A DNA stretch of 64,000 nucleotides. It comes from Panonychus citri. Lineage: Eukaryota > Arthropoda > Arachnida > Trombidiformes > Tetranychidae. The notes beneath the pieces were generated by a model. It was given only the letters and a program-made list of their open reading frames with translations, had not been told where the DNA came from and searched no databases. Numbering within the stretch: the stretch's first letter is position 1; the number at the start of each line of letters is the position of its first letter. The stretch is from the NCBI RefSeq assembly GCF_014898815.1, contig NW_026515543.1, positions 4,960,001 through 5,024,000 on the forward strand, written 5' to 3'. The position numbers and the translations under genes are program-made. Below, piece after piece: positions 39,252 through 49,672 of this stretch.

Positions 39252-39940
39252 TATATGATTATGATTAATTTCTTAAAGAATTACAAAAGAAATTTAAGAA
39301 AGGATTGAATATATTTGTTTATTTTTATAAGTATAATAAGTTAATTGTTATAATATTTTTCTTGTTGAAATTGGAAAATGTGATGATTCAAATTTTGCGC
39401 TTTCTTTTTATGAGTTTAGTTGAATATCTCAACACCAGAAGCGAAAACCTTTCAGCTTAATTTTTGGATTTGAGAAAATGATAAATTTTTATTGATTTTT
39501 AATTGTTTTGTGTAAATGAATTAGATTTAATTGAATTGACTTTGATTGGATTATATTTAAAATGTTGACTCCAGCTCAGACTAATTTGCTGAGGGCCCAA
39601 ATTATGGCCTTTCGTTGTATTAGTCGTAACTTACCTATACCTCCTCATGTACAAGCTGCTCTGGTAAGGAAACCGCAACAACAGCAACCGCCATCACCAT
39701 CCCCACCTCAACAACAAACACCACCACCTTCATCCCCGGTGTCACAGCATCCACCTCAACAACCGACACCTCCACAATTACATCATCAGCACCAACAATC
39801 ACAACAACAACAGCAACAGCCGCCGCCACAGCAGCAGCAGCAGCAGCATCCTCATCAACAACCTCCACAGCAACAGCAACAGCAGCTTCCACCGATGCAA
39901 CAACCTCAACAACATCAGTTGCAACCACAGTCACAAGGGC

Positions 39941-39971
<31 letters not shown>

Positions 39972-40563
39972 ACCACCACAACTCCAACAACAACAATCTC
40001 AACCACCACCAATACCTGTCACACAACCATTACCACCTATCCCAGCACCTAATCAGCAACCTCCACCCTCATCATCACCGGTATCTCAACATCAAGGTCC
40101 ACTTCCACCACCGCCACAACTTCAGCATCATCATCAACAGCAACAACAACAACAACAGTCTCAACAACAACCAATCCCTCCGATGCAACAACAACACCAA
40201 TTGCCTCCACCACAATTACAACAACCACCACCTCCACAGTCACAAGCACCGCCAATACAGTTGCAGCAACAACCACCTCCTCCGCCGGTATCAGTTTCTC
40301 AGCCATTACAACCAATGCCACCTATTCCCCAGCCAAATCAACAACCACCACCACCTTCATCGCCTGTATCACAGCATCAAACACAACTTGCCCCACCACC
40401 ACCATCACAATCACAACTTCAACATCATCAATATCAACATCCACATCCACATCAACATCAACAACCACCTATGCATCAACCCATGCATCAACCATCTCAA
40501 CAACCGCCACATCAACCACATCAATTGCAACCACCTCCACAATTACAACCATCACCCCTTCAA

Positions 40564-40594
<31 letters not shown>

Positions 40595-43500
40595 CTCATT
40601 CTCTTCCTCACCCACATCAACCACCACATCAACTTCAACAACAACACCATCAGCAGCAGCAGCAACAACAACAACAGCAACAGTCTCAACAACTCCAATC
40701 AGCGCCTCAAATCCAACCTCAACATCAACTACAACCTCAACCCCAACAACCCCCACAACAACAGCAGGCGCAACAACAACAACAACAACAATCATCTCCA
40801 GTACCAATCCCAGTACCAATTGCACAACCATTACAATCATTGCCACCTCTTCCAGCACCAAATCAACAACCTCAACATCCCGGTTATCAAACAATGATAC
40901 AACAATTACAACAACCTCGTCCAAATAGAGTGACTCCCGTTTCAAAGCCACTTGGTCTTGATCCAGTTGAGATAATGAAAGAAAACGAAAACAAAATTGC
41001 ACAAAGAATAGCTCATAGGATTGAAGAATTGCAAAATATTTCTTCCAATCTACCAGAAGATCTTAAAATCAAAGCAATGACCGAATTGCGAGCACTTCGA
41101 TTGGTCAAATTCCAGAGACAATTGAGAAGAGAAGTTGTTGCCCATATGAGGAAAGATACCTCATTAGAAACTGGTCTAAATCCAAAGCTTTATAAACGAA
41201 GCAAAAAGATTGGTCTTCGCGATGCTCGAGTCACAGAGAAACTGGAGAAACAAAAGAGACAAGAACAAGAGAACAAGAGAATCGAGAAACACCAAGAGTA
41301 TCTCCGAGGTGTCTTGCAACATGTGAAAGATTTCAAAGAATTCCATCGAAATATTCGAGGAAAAGTAGTGAAAGTGAACAAAGCAGTGGCCACTTATCAC
41401 GCAAACACCGAAAGAGAACAGAAAAAGGAACAAGAAAGAATCGAGAAGGAACGTATGAGGAGACTGATGGCCGAAGATGAAGAGGGTTACAGAAAATTGA
41501 TCGATCAAAAGAAAGATAAAAGATTAGCATTCCTGTTGTCACAAACAGACGAATACATTAAAAACCTGACAGAGATGGTGAAACAACACAAAGTAGAACA
41601 GAGGAAAAAACTGAAAGACAAAAAGAAGAAAAAGAAAAAGAAAAGTAAAATTGTCCCTGGTGTTGGTGGAGCAACGGGAACGGGAACAGGAACAGGAACA
41701 GGAACCGGAGGTGATGGAGGGAACAAAGTCGACGACAATAATAAGCAACACGGCGGAGATGGTCCGTCGTCGGGAACAGCAGCCGGTGGAAGCACAACAA
41801 ACACAACCACTGGCGATGGAAAGTCGGGAGTGGATGGGAATGTGGATGAATCGTCGCAACAATCAGATTTACGAGTAAATGTCATGGAAACATCAACTGG
41901 TAAAGTGATGACAGGTAAAGAGGCTCCACTTGCTAGTCAACTAGAAACTTGGCTCGAAATGCATCCTGGCTATGAAGTCGCTCCTCGGGAGACAAGTGAT
42001 GAGGAAGAAGATGAAGAAGGGGAAGACTCGTCGGACGAAGACGATGCTCATCATCACCAACAACAACACCAACACCAACAAAATCAAAACAATGAAATTG
42101 TCAAGAGTGTCATTCAACAAGCATCTCAGGAAGATGATGAATACAAAAGTGATGGGTATCAAAACTATTACAATATTGCTCATGCAATTAGTGAAGAAGT
42201 GAAGGAACAAGCATCCATGATGGTTAATGGAAAACTGAAAGAATATCAAATCAAAGGGTTGGAATGGCTGGTGTCCCTTTATAACAACAATTTAAATGGT
42301 ATTTTAGCCGATGAAATGGGTTTGGGTAAGACCATCCAAACGATCGCATTGATCACTTACCTGATTGAGAGAAAGAAAAACAATGGCCCTTTCCTGATTA
42401 TTGTTCCACTGTCAACACTGTCCAATTGGATGTTGGAATTTGATCGGTGGGCACCAGCGGTGGTTAAAATTCCTTACAAGGATCACCTAATGTGCGACGT
42501 AGTTTACAACAGAAACTGCGAACCTCCAAATTCAACGTTCTATTGACCACTTACGAGTACATAATAAAGGACAAATCTTCCCTGGCTAAGCTCAAATGGA
42601 AATACATGATAATCGATGAAGGTCATCGAATGAAAAACCATCACTGTAAATTGACCCAAGTGTTGAACACTCACTACGCTGCTCCCCACCGATTGCTCTT
42701 GACCGGAACCCCTTTACAGAACAAGTTACCCGAACTGTGGGCTCTACTTAACTTCCTGTTGCCCTCGATCTTCAAGTGTTGTAACACATTTGAACAATGG
42801 TTCAATGCTCCGTTCGCCACCACCGGGGAAAAGGTTGAACTGAACGAAGAAGAGACCGTTTTGATTATTCGTCGACTTCACAAGGTACTTCGACCTTTCC
42901 TATTGAGGCGATTAAAGAAGGAGGTAGAATCTCAGTTGCCAGAGAAGGTGGAATATGTGGTTAAATGTGACATGTCGGCTCTTCAACGAATCGTTTACCG
43001 TCACATGCAAACGCGCGGAATTGTGCTGACCGATGGCTCAGAGAGAGGTGATAAACGGGGTGGTAAAGGAGGTGCACAGACACTTATGAATTCAATTATG
43101 CAGCTTCGTAAGATTTGTAATCATCCGTTTATGTTTCAACACATTGAGGAAGCGATTGCCGACCACACTGAGAGTACTGGTGGCGGGGGTGGTAGTGGGG
43201 GCAGTGGAGGCAGTGGAGGGAGTAGTGGTGGTGGTGACAATGGTAATAATAATGATAAAAATGCCAATGGTGGTTCCATTGTTACTGGTCCAGATTTGTA
43301 TCGATCGAGTGGTAAATTTGAGTTGCTTGACAGGATTCTTCCTAAATTGAAGCAAACTGGACATCGAGTGTTGCTTTTCTGTCAAATGACCACATTAATG
43401 ACCATCATGGAAGATTATTTCAACTACCGTAATTTCACTTACCTTCGTTTGGATGGTACCACCAAGGCTGAAGATCGAGGATCTTTACTGGCACAATTTA

Positions 43501-46013
43501 ATCGAGAAGGATCAGAGTTTTTCATCTTCATGTTATCAACTCGAGCCGGAGGTTTGGGTCTTAATCTACAAGCAGCCGATACTGTTATCATATTTGACTC
43601 TGATTGGAATCCTCATCAAGATTTACAAGCTCAAGATCGAGCCCATAGGATAGGCCAAAAGAATGAGGTTCGAGTACTTCGATTGGTGAGTGTTAACTCA
43701 GTAGAGGAACGGATTCTGGCCGCGGCCAAGTACAAGTTGAACTTGGACGAGAAAGTAATCAAGCAGGAATGTTTGACCAGAAATCAACTGGAACCGAGAG
43801 ACGTCAATTTTTACACGCAATTTTAGCAACAGAGGATGTAGATGAAGATGAGGATGAGAACGAGGTTCCAGATGATGAGACAATCAATCAAATGATTGCT
43901 CGAAGTGAAGAGGAATTTGAACTGTTTCAAGCAATGGACATTGATCGACGGAGACAAGAAGCTCGTGACCCTCGTCGTAAACCTCGACTTATGGAGGAAA
44001 GTGAACTGCCCAGTTGGTTGTTGAAAGACGACGCGGAGGTGGAAAAGTTGACACAAGAAGAGGAAGAAGACAAATTTGGCCGAGGATCAAGACAGAGGAA
44101 AGAAGTTGATTACAGCGATTCATTGACAGATAAACAATGGTTAAAGGCTATGGAAGATGGGACATTGGATGATTTAGAGACTCCTACGAAGCGAGGAAGA
44201 GGAAGAGGACGAGGTGGAGGAAGAGATTTAGATGGAGATGGTAGTGGAAGTGGAGGCGGTGGAGATGGAGATGGAAGTGATGATGATGTTAGTGTGAGCG
44301 GTGGTGACGGTGGTAAATCTGGTCGTGGAAGTGGAGTTGGTGGTGGTCGAGGAGGAGGAGGTGGAGGAGCAGGTAAAGGAAAAGGAAAAGGTGGAAAGAA
44401 AAGAAAACGAGATGATGCAGATTCACCTCCGTCCACATCGACAGCAAGTGGATTACCAAGAAAGAAACCAGGTCGTAAACCAGGTCCAGTTCCTCGAGAT
44501 AAAACTCCAATCGCACCCGAATTAAAGAAACAAATGAAAAAATTGATGAAAATTGTTATCGATTATAGAGATGGAGATGATAGAGTTTTATCTGATCCTT
44601 TTTTGAAACTTCCATCACGACGAGAATTACCCGATTATTATGAAGTGATTAAGAAACCGGTTGACATTGAAAAGATTCGAGCCAAGATTCGAGACAATAA
44701 ATTCCGGTGTCTTGATGATTTAGAAAATGACTTTATGTTACTTTGTAAAAATGCACAAACTTATAATGTTGAAGGATCGACGATATTTGAAGATTCAATT
44801 GTATTACAATCTGTATTTACCAGTGCAAGGGAAAGAATTGAACAAGATGGCGACATAGAAATGGCCGATACTCCAAGTAATCTTAATACAAATGCTAATA
44901 CAAACACCAATTCAAATAACAACAACAGTAACAATAATAATTCCAACAACAATTCAAACACTTCTTCCACCACCACCAACAACAACAATAACAACACCAA
45001 CAGTAATAATAAAGACAATACCAGTACCAGTGGAAACACTTCCAGTACCTCCAACAATAGTAGTAACAAAAACACCAATGATAACGATAAAGATGAAAGT
45101 GATGCTGATGACGATGAAGATGAAGAGGTAAATTGAATTCATTTCCTTTCTTTTTCTTTCTTTTTCTTTCTTTTTCTTTCTCTTCACTTCTCTGATTCTC
45201 ATTTTATATTATTTTTTTAATTTTCTTTATTTTTGATATTTTTTTGCATGAAAACATCGAAAACACTTAATTTTGTCAATTAATCCAGCGACCTGCATGA
45301 CTCCCTTGATTGATTATTATTTTTATCAACCACAATCACAAGCACAACAAAAGCTACTACTATTACAACATCACAAATGAACCATTATCAAAATCATCAT
45401 TACAATCTTTTAACACAAAAAAACTAAACAAAAAAAACAATATAAACTTTTGTAATCAATTGTTTCCTTTCTTTATTATAAATATTTCATATTCAATTGA
45501 TTGATATTTAGATTGATAACGATGAGGATGGAGATGATGATCATGATGACGAATCTTCATCCAATACCAAATCAAGAAAGAAAGGACGAAAACCTCGACA
45601 AGCTCGTCAAAAGAAAAGATATGTCGATGATTCTAGTGACATGGAATAATAACAATAATGATAATCAAAGAAACAAATCTCTGGAATTATAAAAATAATT
45701 CTACTGTAAAAAATAGAAAAAAGCAAAAACTAATTGATTTTATTTCATATATTTCTCTTTGTATTATCTATTATCCAACTCAATCACTCCAACATCATCA
45801 ACATCAAATCATCAACAACAACAACAAAACACCAAGAAAATCACAGACAACAAAAAACTATTTAACTAAATCTCCAAAAAATGTAAAAAGAACCCAAATT
45901 GATTATTAATCTCATCAACCATTTGTAATTAAATCGAATCAATTATTAAATTATTTGCTTGTTATATTTATTTTTTCGCTATAAGGAGACCACAAAGAAA
46001 CAGTTTTATCTTT
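39252..46013 (+). repeat. Arm 1 of a 6.7-kb inverted duplication (brahma locus)
   Basis: From TATATGATTATGATTAATTT at 39252 to ATCTTT at 46013 the sequence matches the reverse complement of 49309-56022 almost base for base. The arm covers 310 bp before the brahma ATG, the whole gene, and 364 bp after its stop, including the last 63 bp or so of the convergent GNB1L gene. Differences are mainly single-base indels, microsatellite-type length changes in Gln/Gly codon runs, and a 27-bp stretch near 39272-39300 that arm 2 lacks. Twist on the outer side and the rest of GNB1L on the inner side are unique, so the arm has sharp ends. Its intact flanking GNB1L suggests this is the original copy. Confidence 0.95.
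39562..45649 (+). CDS. brm: Brahma / SMARCA2-4 type SWI/SNF ATPase, copy 1, with two one-base frame breaks
   Basis: Exon 1 is 39562-45127 and exon 2 is 45512-45649. The protein is the DNA-dependent ATPase that powers nucleosome remodelling in the BAP/PBAP (SWI/SNF) complex in the nucleus. Order of parts: QLQ domain directly at the start (LTPAQTNLLRAQIMAFR), about 420 residues of Gln/Pro/His repeats, HSA helices (40980-41400), BRK-like segment (GKEAPLASQLETWLEMHPGYE), SNF2 ATPase with DEMGLGKT (about 42310) and DEGH (42615), helicase C with DRAHRIGQ, an AT-hook-like RGRGRGRGGG, a bromodomain (44520-44830) and an acidic tail. Compared with copy 2, one G is missing at 42480/42481 and one C at 43760/43761, each shifting the frame. 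Allowing for them gives 1901 residues. Most Brahma proteins have residues before QLQ; none are evident here. Confidence 0.93.
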
Positions 46014-46979
46014 AGATGAAATTGCTAATAACATTTTCGAACAATTTAAAAGTTTCTTCGAAAACGAAATTGAATTAATTGATTGTTTATGTTTGTCCAA
46101 AACTGCTAGAAGTTTAAATGTTTTCCATGAGAAAAGTTTTACTCTTGAATCCCAACATGAAACACAAAATAAACGATAATCTGGTCGGATTGTTATTGAA
46201 CTTATTCCTTCATTACCAATGTCAATACTTTTAACAATATTTATTTTAAATTGTTCACAGTCTAAATCATTTATAGTGAAGATAATAAGCTTGGAATTAA
46301 CTGAGCCACAAACTCCTTTAGATGATAAACTGTCAAAATCAATTGAAGTAATCATATCATTGAACAGAGACAATGAGTGACAGTCTTTTACACTTATTAT
46401 CTTCTCGTTTATATCCAGTTTAATATTATCACACTTTAATATCCCGGATTCATATCCTGTTAATAAGACTACTTGATTCGGGTCTTTGGTATAAACTAAT
46501 TTCATCACCATCAATAGACCAAATTGATTAGATGATTGAGAAGTTATCGGAATGACAGAATCCATGTCAGAGTGATGAAGATCTGCAATATTTGAATCAG
46601 ATGTTGAACAACAAGCGAGTAAATAGTTTCCAGTTCTCATTGAGAGTAAACAACAATTCGATAGACTGACAACAGATGATTGGTATATTTTTGTCAATTC
46701 TAAGGTTGCCGGTTGTGTTTCCATGTAGTTCCAAATCTTAATTTCTCCTCTTGATTGTGTAAGAATCAATTTTCTATCCGAATCACTTTGAATAGACATA
46801 ATTCTAGTATCATGAGCTTCCAATAACAGCGTCTTCTTGTAACTAACGAGATCCCACAGTTTAATTATACCTTTCTCATCGCCAGTGATCAGAAAATCTC
46901 CACTGGAAACAGTGAAGAAACACGTCGACGTAACAGGGTATAAATTCTGCATGAATATATAATCAGGAACCAGAGACAT
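45951..46979 (-). CDS. GNB1L: GNB1L-like WD40-repeat protein
   Basis: A single exon of 342 residues starts at the ATG at 46979. The WD40 repeats are recognisable: ITGDEKGIIKLWDL near the N-terminus, RGEIKIWNY, ISSITIRPDYRLFCVSCWDSRVKLFSW, and a final ISSKDKTVSLWSPY. Human GNB1L has the same closing pattern (IRPD...WDHR..VF.W and GSKD..ISLWSLY). The family forms a seven-bladed propeller; GNB1L and the yeast homologue Asa1 support the TTT/Tel2 pathway for PIKK kinases. The gene is convergent with brahma copy 1, with 301 bp between the stops, and divergent from SELENOF, with about 490 bp between the starts. Its last 60 or so bases lie in the duplicated arm, and a loose copy of them is found at 49309-49371. 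Confidence 0.85.
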   Translation of the reverse strand: MSLVPDYIFMQNLYPVTSTCFFTVSSGDFLITGDEKGIIKLWDLVSYKKTLLLEAHDTRIMSIQSDSDRKLILTQSRGEIKIWNYMETQPATLELTKIYQSSVVSLSNCCLLSMRTGNYLLACCSTSDSNIADLHHSDMDSVIPITSQSSNQFGLLMVMKLVYTKDPNQVVLLTGYESGILKCDNIKLDINEKIISVKDCHSLSLFNDMITSIDFDSLSSKGVCGSVNSKLIIFTINDLDCEQFKINIVKSIDIGNEGISSITIRPDYRLFCVSCWDSRVKLFSWKTFKLLAVLDKHKQSINSISFSKKLLNCSKMLLAISSKDKTVSLWSPYSEKINITSK

Positions 46980-47286
46980 TTTAACAATCGAAGATTAAAA
47001 AACAAAAACATACAAAAAAAACAATCCAAATGAGAAAAAGCAAAAACTAACCAATACAACTGAAGATAAAAGTCTAATATAAACTTCAAATTTCACAAAG
47101 AATATTTTACTTTAGATCACAGATACATCTCTTATTAAAAAAATATAAAAAATTCAATTTCTTATGAACAAAAAAAGAACAATTAAGTCAAATAATTAAC
47201 TTTTGTCCAAAAGGAGAAAAAGTGATTTAATGTTTTGGAAAAAAAATTTGAAAAGAATAAAAAGAAAAGGAAAATATTCTATTCTC

Positions 47287-47303
47287 CCGACAGGTGTCGC
47301 TTT
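47287..47303 (+). promoter_or_regulatory. 17-bp motif in the shared GNB1L/SELENOF promoter region
   Basis: CCGACAGGTGTCGCTTT lies 168 bases before the SELENOF ATG and about 310 bases before the GNB1L ATG, in a divergent intergenic region. The nearly identical sequence at 2767-2783 is the only other copy I noticed. The position is suitable for a promoter or architectural-factor site, but no factor is assigned. Confidence 0.35.
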
Positions 47304-47470
47304 TTAACGAATTTTCCTTGTCCATTGTTTATTGTTTTCTGTTCAATCACCAGATTTAATTGATTCAAGTCCAACTCTTACTGTCCGATTGTTAATTGTC
47401 AATTTTTTGTTTACTTTATTTTGTCATCTCTGTTTAATTGTCTGTTTAAAAGCTGTGGTCTAATTATAAG

Positions 47471-48375
47471 ATGAACACATTTCTCTTGTCCTTGTTGTAT
47501 GCATTGGTAAGTACAATCTCTATTTAGAATCAACTGTCTCTTGTTTACCATTGAAGCTTATCTACATTTCTCATGACAAATGCCTCAATTGGAACAAATT
47601 AATTATCCTAGATCTTTGGTGATTGTTCAAGATAATTATCTTAATCATCTAGAATATCTTGTGATTCTATTAGTTTAATTGTTCTGCAAGTTTATGCGTT
47701 GGTCATTTACCTGCGAGTTAATTTGATTAGACTCCTTGTAACTAGATAAACAAAACACTCAACTCATTTATTGCTTAATCGTTGCTTCTTAGTGATGAGT
47801 TGGTCCTTTACTACTTATGTATTATATTTATCTCTTTATATATTTTATTAATTTATTTTTATGGTTTTTTTCCTCCATTTAGATCATTGGTGTTTCTTGT
47901 TCGTCAAATAATTTGTCTGACGAAGAGTGTACTCGATTAGGTTTTCGAAGAGAAGAATTAACAAGGAAACGATGTATGGAATTGGGAAAATTTGGTCTCA
48001 ATACAATTAAAGAAGATTGTCTTCGATGTGTTAAAACTGATGCTAAAAGCTCACTTCGTAAGGTAAGTTGATTGTTTTCTATCCAATTTATTTTGATTGC
48101 TTATCGATTTGTTATTCTTTTTCCCTGGTCTATAGAAATACGCTAAGGCAAGATTAGAGGTTTGTGGTTGTAATCTTGCGAGTTATCCTCAAATTCAGGC
48201 TTTTATCAAGAGCGATCGTCCTAAACAATACGAAAATTTGACAGTTAAATGGGTTCGAGGTACATTACCCACAATGAAACTTTTGGATGAAAATGGTAAC
48301 CTTGCTGAGGAATTGTCACTGACCAAATGGGACACCGATACAGTTACCGAATTTCTCGACGAGCATCTTAAATAA
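47471..48375 (+). CDS. SELENOF: Selenoprotein F (SEP15) homologue, cysteine form
   Basis: Exons are 47471-47506, 47883-48062 and 48136-48375, all in phase, giving 151 residues. The N-terminus MNTFLLSLLYALIIGVSC is a signal peptide. The Cys-rich module that binds UDP-glucose:glycoprotein glucosyltransferase is seen in CTRLGF, CMELGKFGL and CLRCVKTDAKSS. The thioredoxin-like domain follows, with LEVCGCNLASYPQIQAF, VKWVRGTLPTMKLLDENGN and the C-terminal WDTDTVTEFLDEHL. Human SELENOF has CGU (Cys-Gly-Sec) at the active site; here it is CGC with a TGT codon, so no Sec insertion is required. The protein is an ER-lumen oxidoreductase in glycoprotein folding quality control. AATAAA is at 48524-48529. 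The gene lies wholly in the spacer of the inverted duplication. Confidence 0.93.
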
Positions 48376-48523
48376 AAAACCAATAACAATAATATCTAAG
48401 CCTTTTAGGTTATACAATCTTGTTTATTAAGATTACCTCAATGAATTGTTAAATTAACCAGTCTTTTTATGATTCTTTAATGATTCCGGTGAATTTCTAT
48501 ATTGTAAATCATGTAATATTTAT

Positions 48524-48529
48524 AATAAA
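48524..48529 (+). other. Poly(A) signal of SELENOF
   Basis: A canonical AATAAA lies about 150 bases after the stop codon. Confidence 0.7.
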
Positions 48530-48804
48530 TATTTTTACTTAAGTCATTCTCTTAATTACTCCCTTTCAATTTGTATCACATGAGAAAAATATCAATCAAT
48601 CAATTTCTTGTTCATTGACTAGCAAGTCAGTTGTAAATTAGTAATTCTAACCAATAACATAACTCAACACGAAACCGTCATAATAGTAACTTAAAGTAGT
48701 AAATTTTAATTACAAGAATTAGAATTGAATTATTAGAGCATAGACCAATAATGGTAAGAAATAATTTTATTATCAAGATTTGACACAATACAAGTGATTT
48801 AGTT

Positions 48805-49281
48805 TTAGAAGTAAAGTTTCAGATTGAAAATTCGATTATACATTTTTTTTCGAATTTTTAAATCGTTCGAAAAATTATCAACTCCACAGAGAAGAGAATT
48901 TTTTTTCTCAACGATTTGAGTTTCAGTAATTTCCTCGCTCGCTACCGATCCTGGTCGAATTGAATTGGTAACAATTATGTTATTATTGTTATTGGCAGTA
49001 GTTGGATTAACTTTCCTTGAGGCACTATCAACACTAGAATGTCGTCCAGTTTTACTAAAGGGCGAAGGTGACCTAGGCCTTAAAGAGGAATCAATATCAA
49101 GAGCAATAGTTGAGGCACTTTTATAAGGTTCGTAATTGATTATTCGTTGAGTTGATTTTCCACTGATCAATTTTGAATTATTATGATTATCAATTTCCGA
49201 TCCTTATGATGTAGACATTTTCCCACCATCATCAGCACCTCTATTTGATTGATCATCAACAGAATAATCAATTATTGTTAC
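48805..49281 (-). pseudogene. Orphan Ser/Asn-rich coding fragment with an in-frame stop, next to arm 2
   Basis: Reading the minus strand from 49281 the frame is open and hydrophilic, with one TAA at 49204-49206, and then continues for about 130 codons to a stop at 48805. The downstream part is protein-like rather than repeat-derived: YEPYKSASTIALDID, LRPRSPSPFSKTGRHSSVDS, SVASEEITETQ and a basic C-terminus. It has no start codon of its own and begins only 27 bp from the inner end of arm 2. I do not recognise it. It looks like the last exon of another gene, cut off when the duplicated arm was inserted, or a real exon joined by splicing to something outside the window. The in-frame stop favours a relic. 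Confidence 0.4.
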
Positions 49282-49308
49282 TCAGTTTTTACGAGTACAA
49301 ATTAATCG

Positions 49309-49371
49309 AAAGATAAAACTGTTACTTTGTGGTCTCCTTATAGCGATAAAATAAATATAACAAGCAAATAA
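49309..49371 (-). pseudogene. Detached 3' end of GNB1L in arm 2
   Basis: Read on the + strand this is the mirror of 45951-46013, the last 20 or so codons of GNB1L and the start of its 3' flank. The rest of the gene is absent; unrelated sequence begins at 49308. The fragment cannot be functional and marks where the duplicated segment was cut. Confidence 0.8.
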
Positions 49372-49672
49372 TTTAATAATTGATTCGATTTAATTACAAA
49401 TGGTTGATGAGATTAATAATCAATTTGGGTTCTTTTTACATTTTTTGGAGATTTAGTTAAATAGTTTTTTGTTGTCTGTGATTTTCTTGGTGTTTTGTTG
49501 TTGTTGTTGATGATTTGATGTTGATGATGTTGGAGTGATTGAGTTGGATAATAGATAATACAAAGAGAAATATATGAAATAAAATCAATTAGTTTTTGCT
49601 TCTTTCTTTTTTTTACAGTAGAATTATTTTTATAATTCCAGAGATTTGTTTCTTTGATTATCATTATTGTTA

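Noticed and set aside
39635..41000. Long antisense Val/Glu-rich frames opposite the brahma Gln/Pro region (both copies)
   Set aside because: They are mirror readings of CAA/CAG/CCA codon repeats and lack starts, splice sites or family features.
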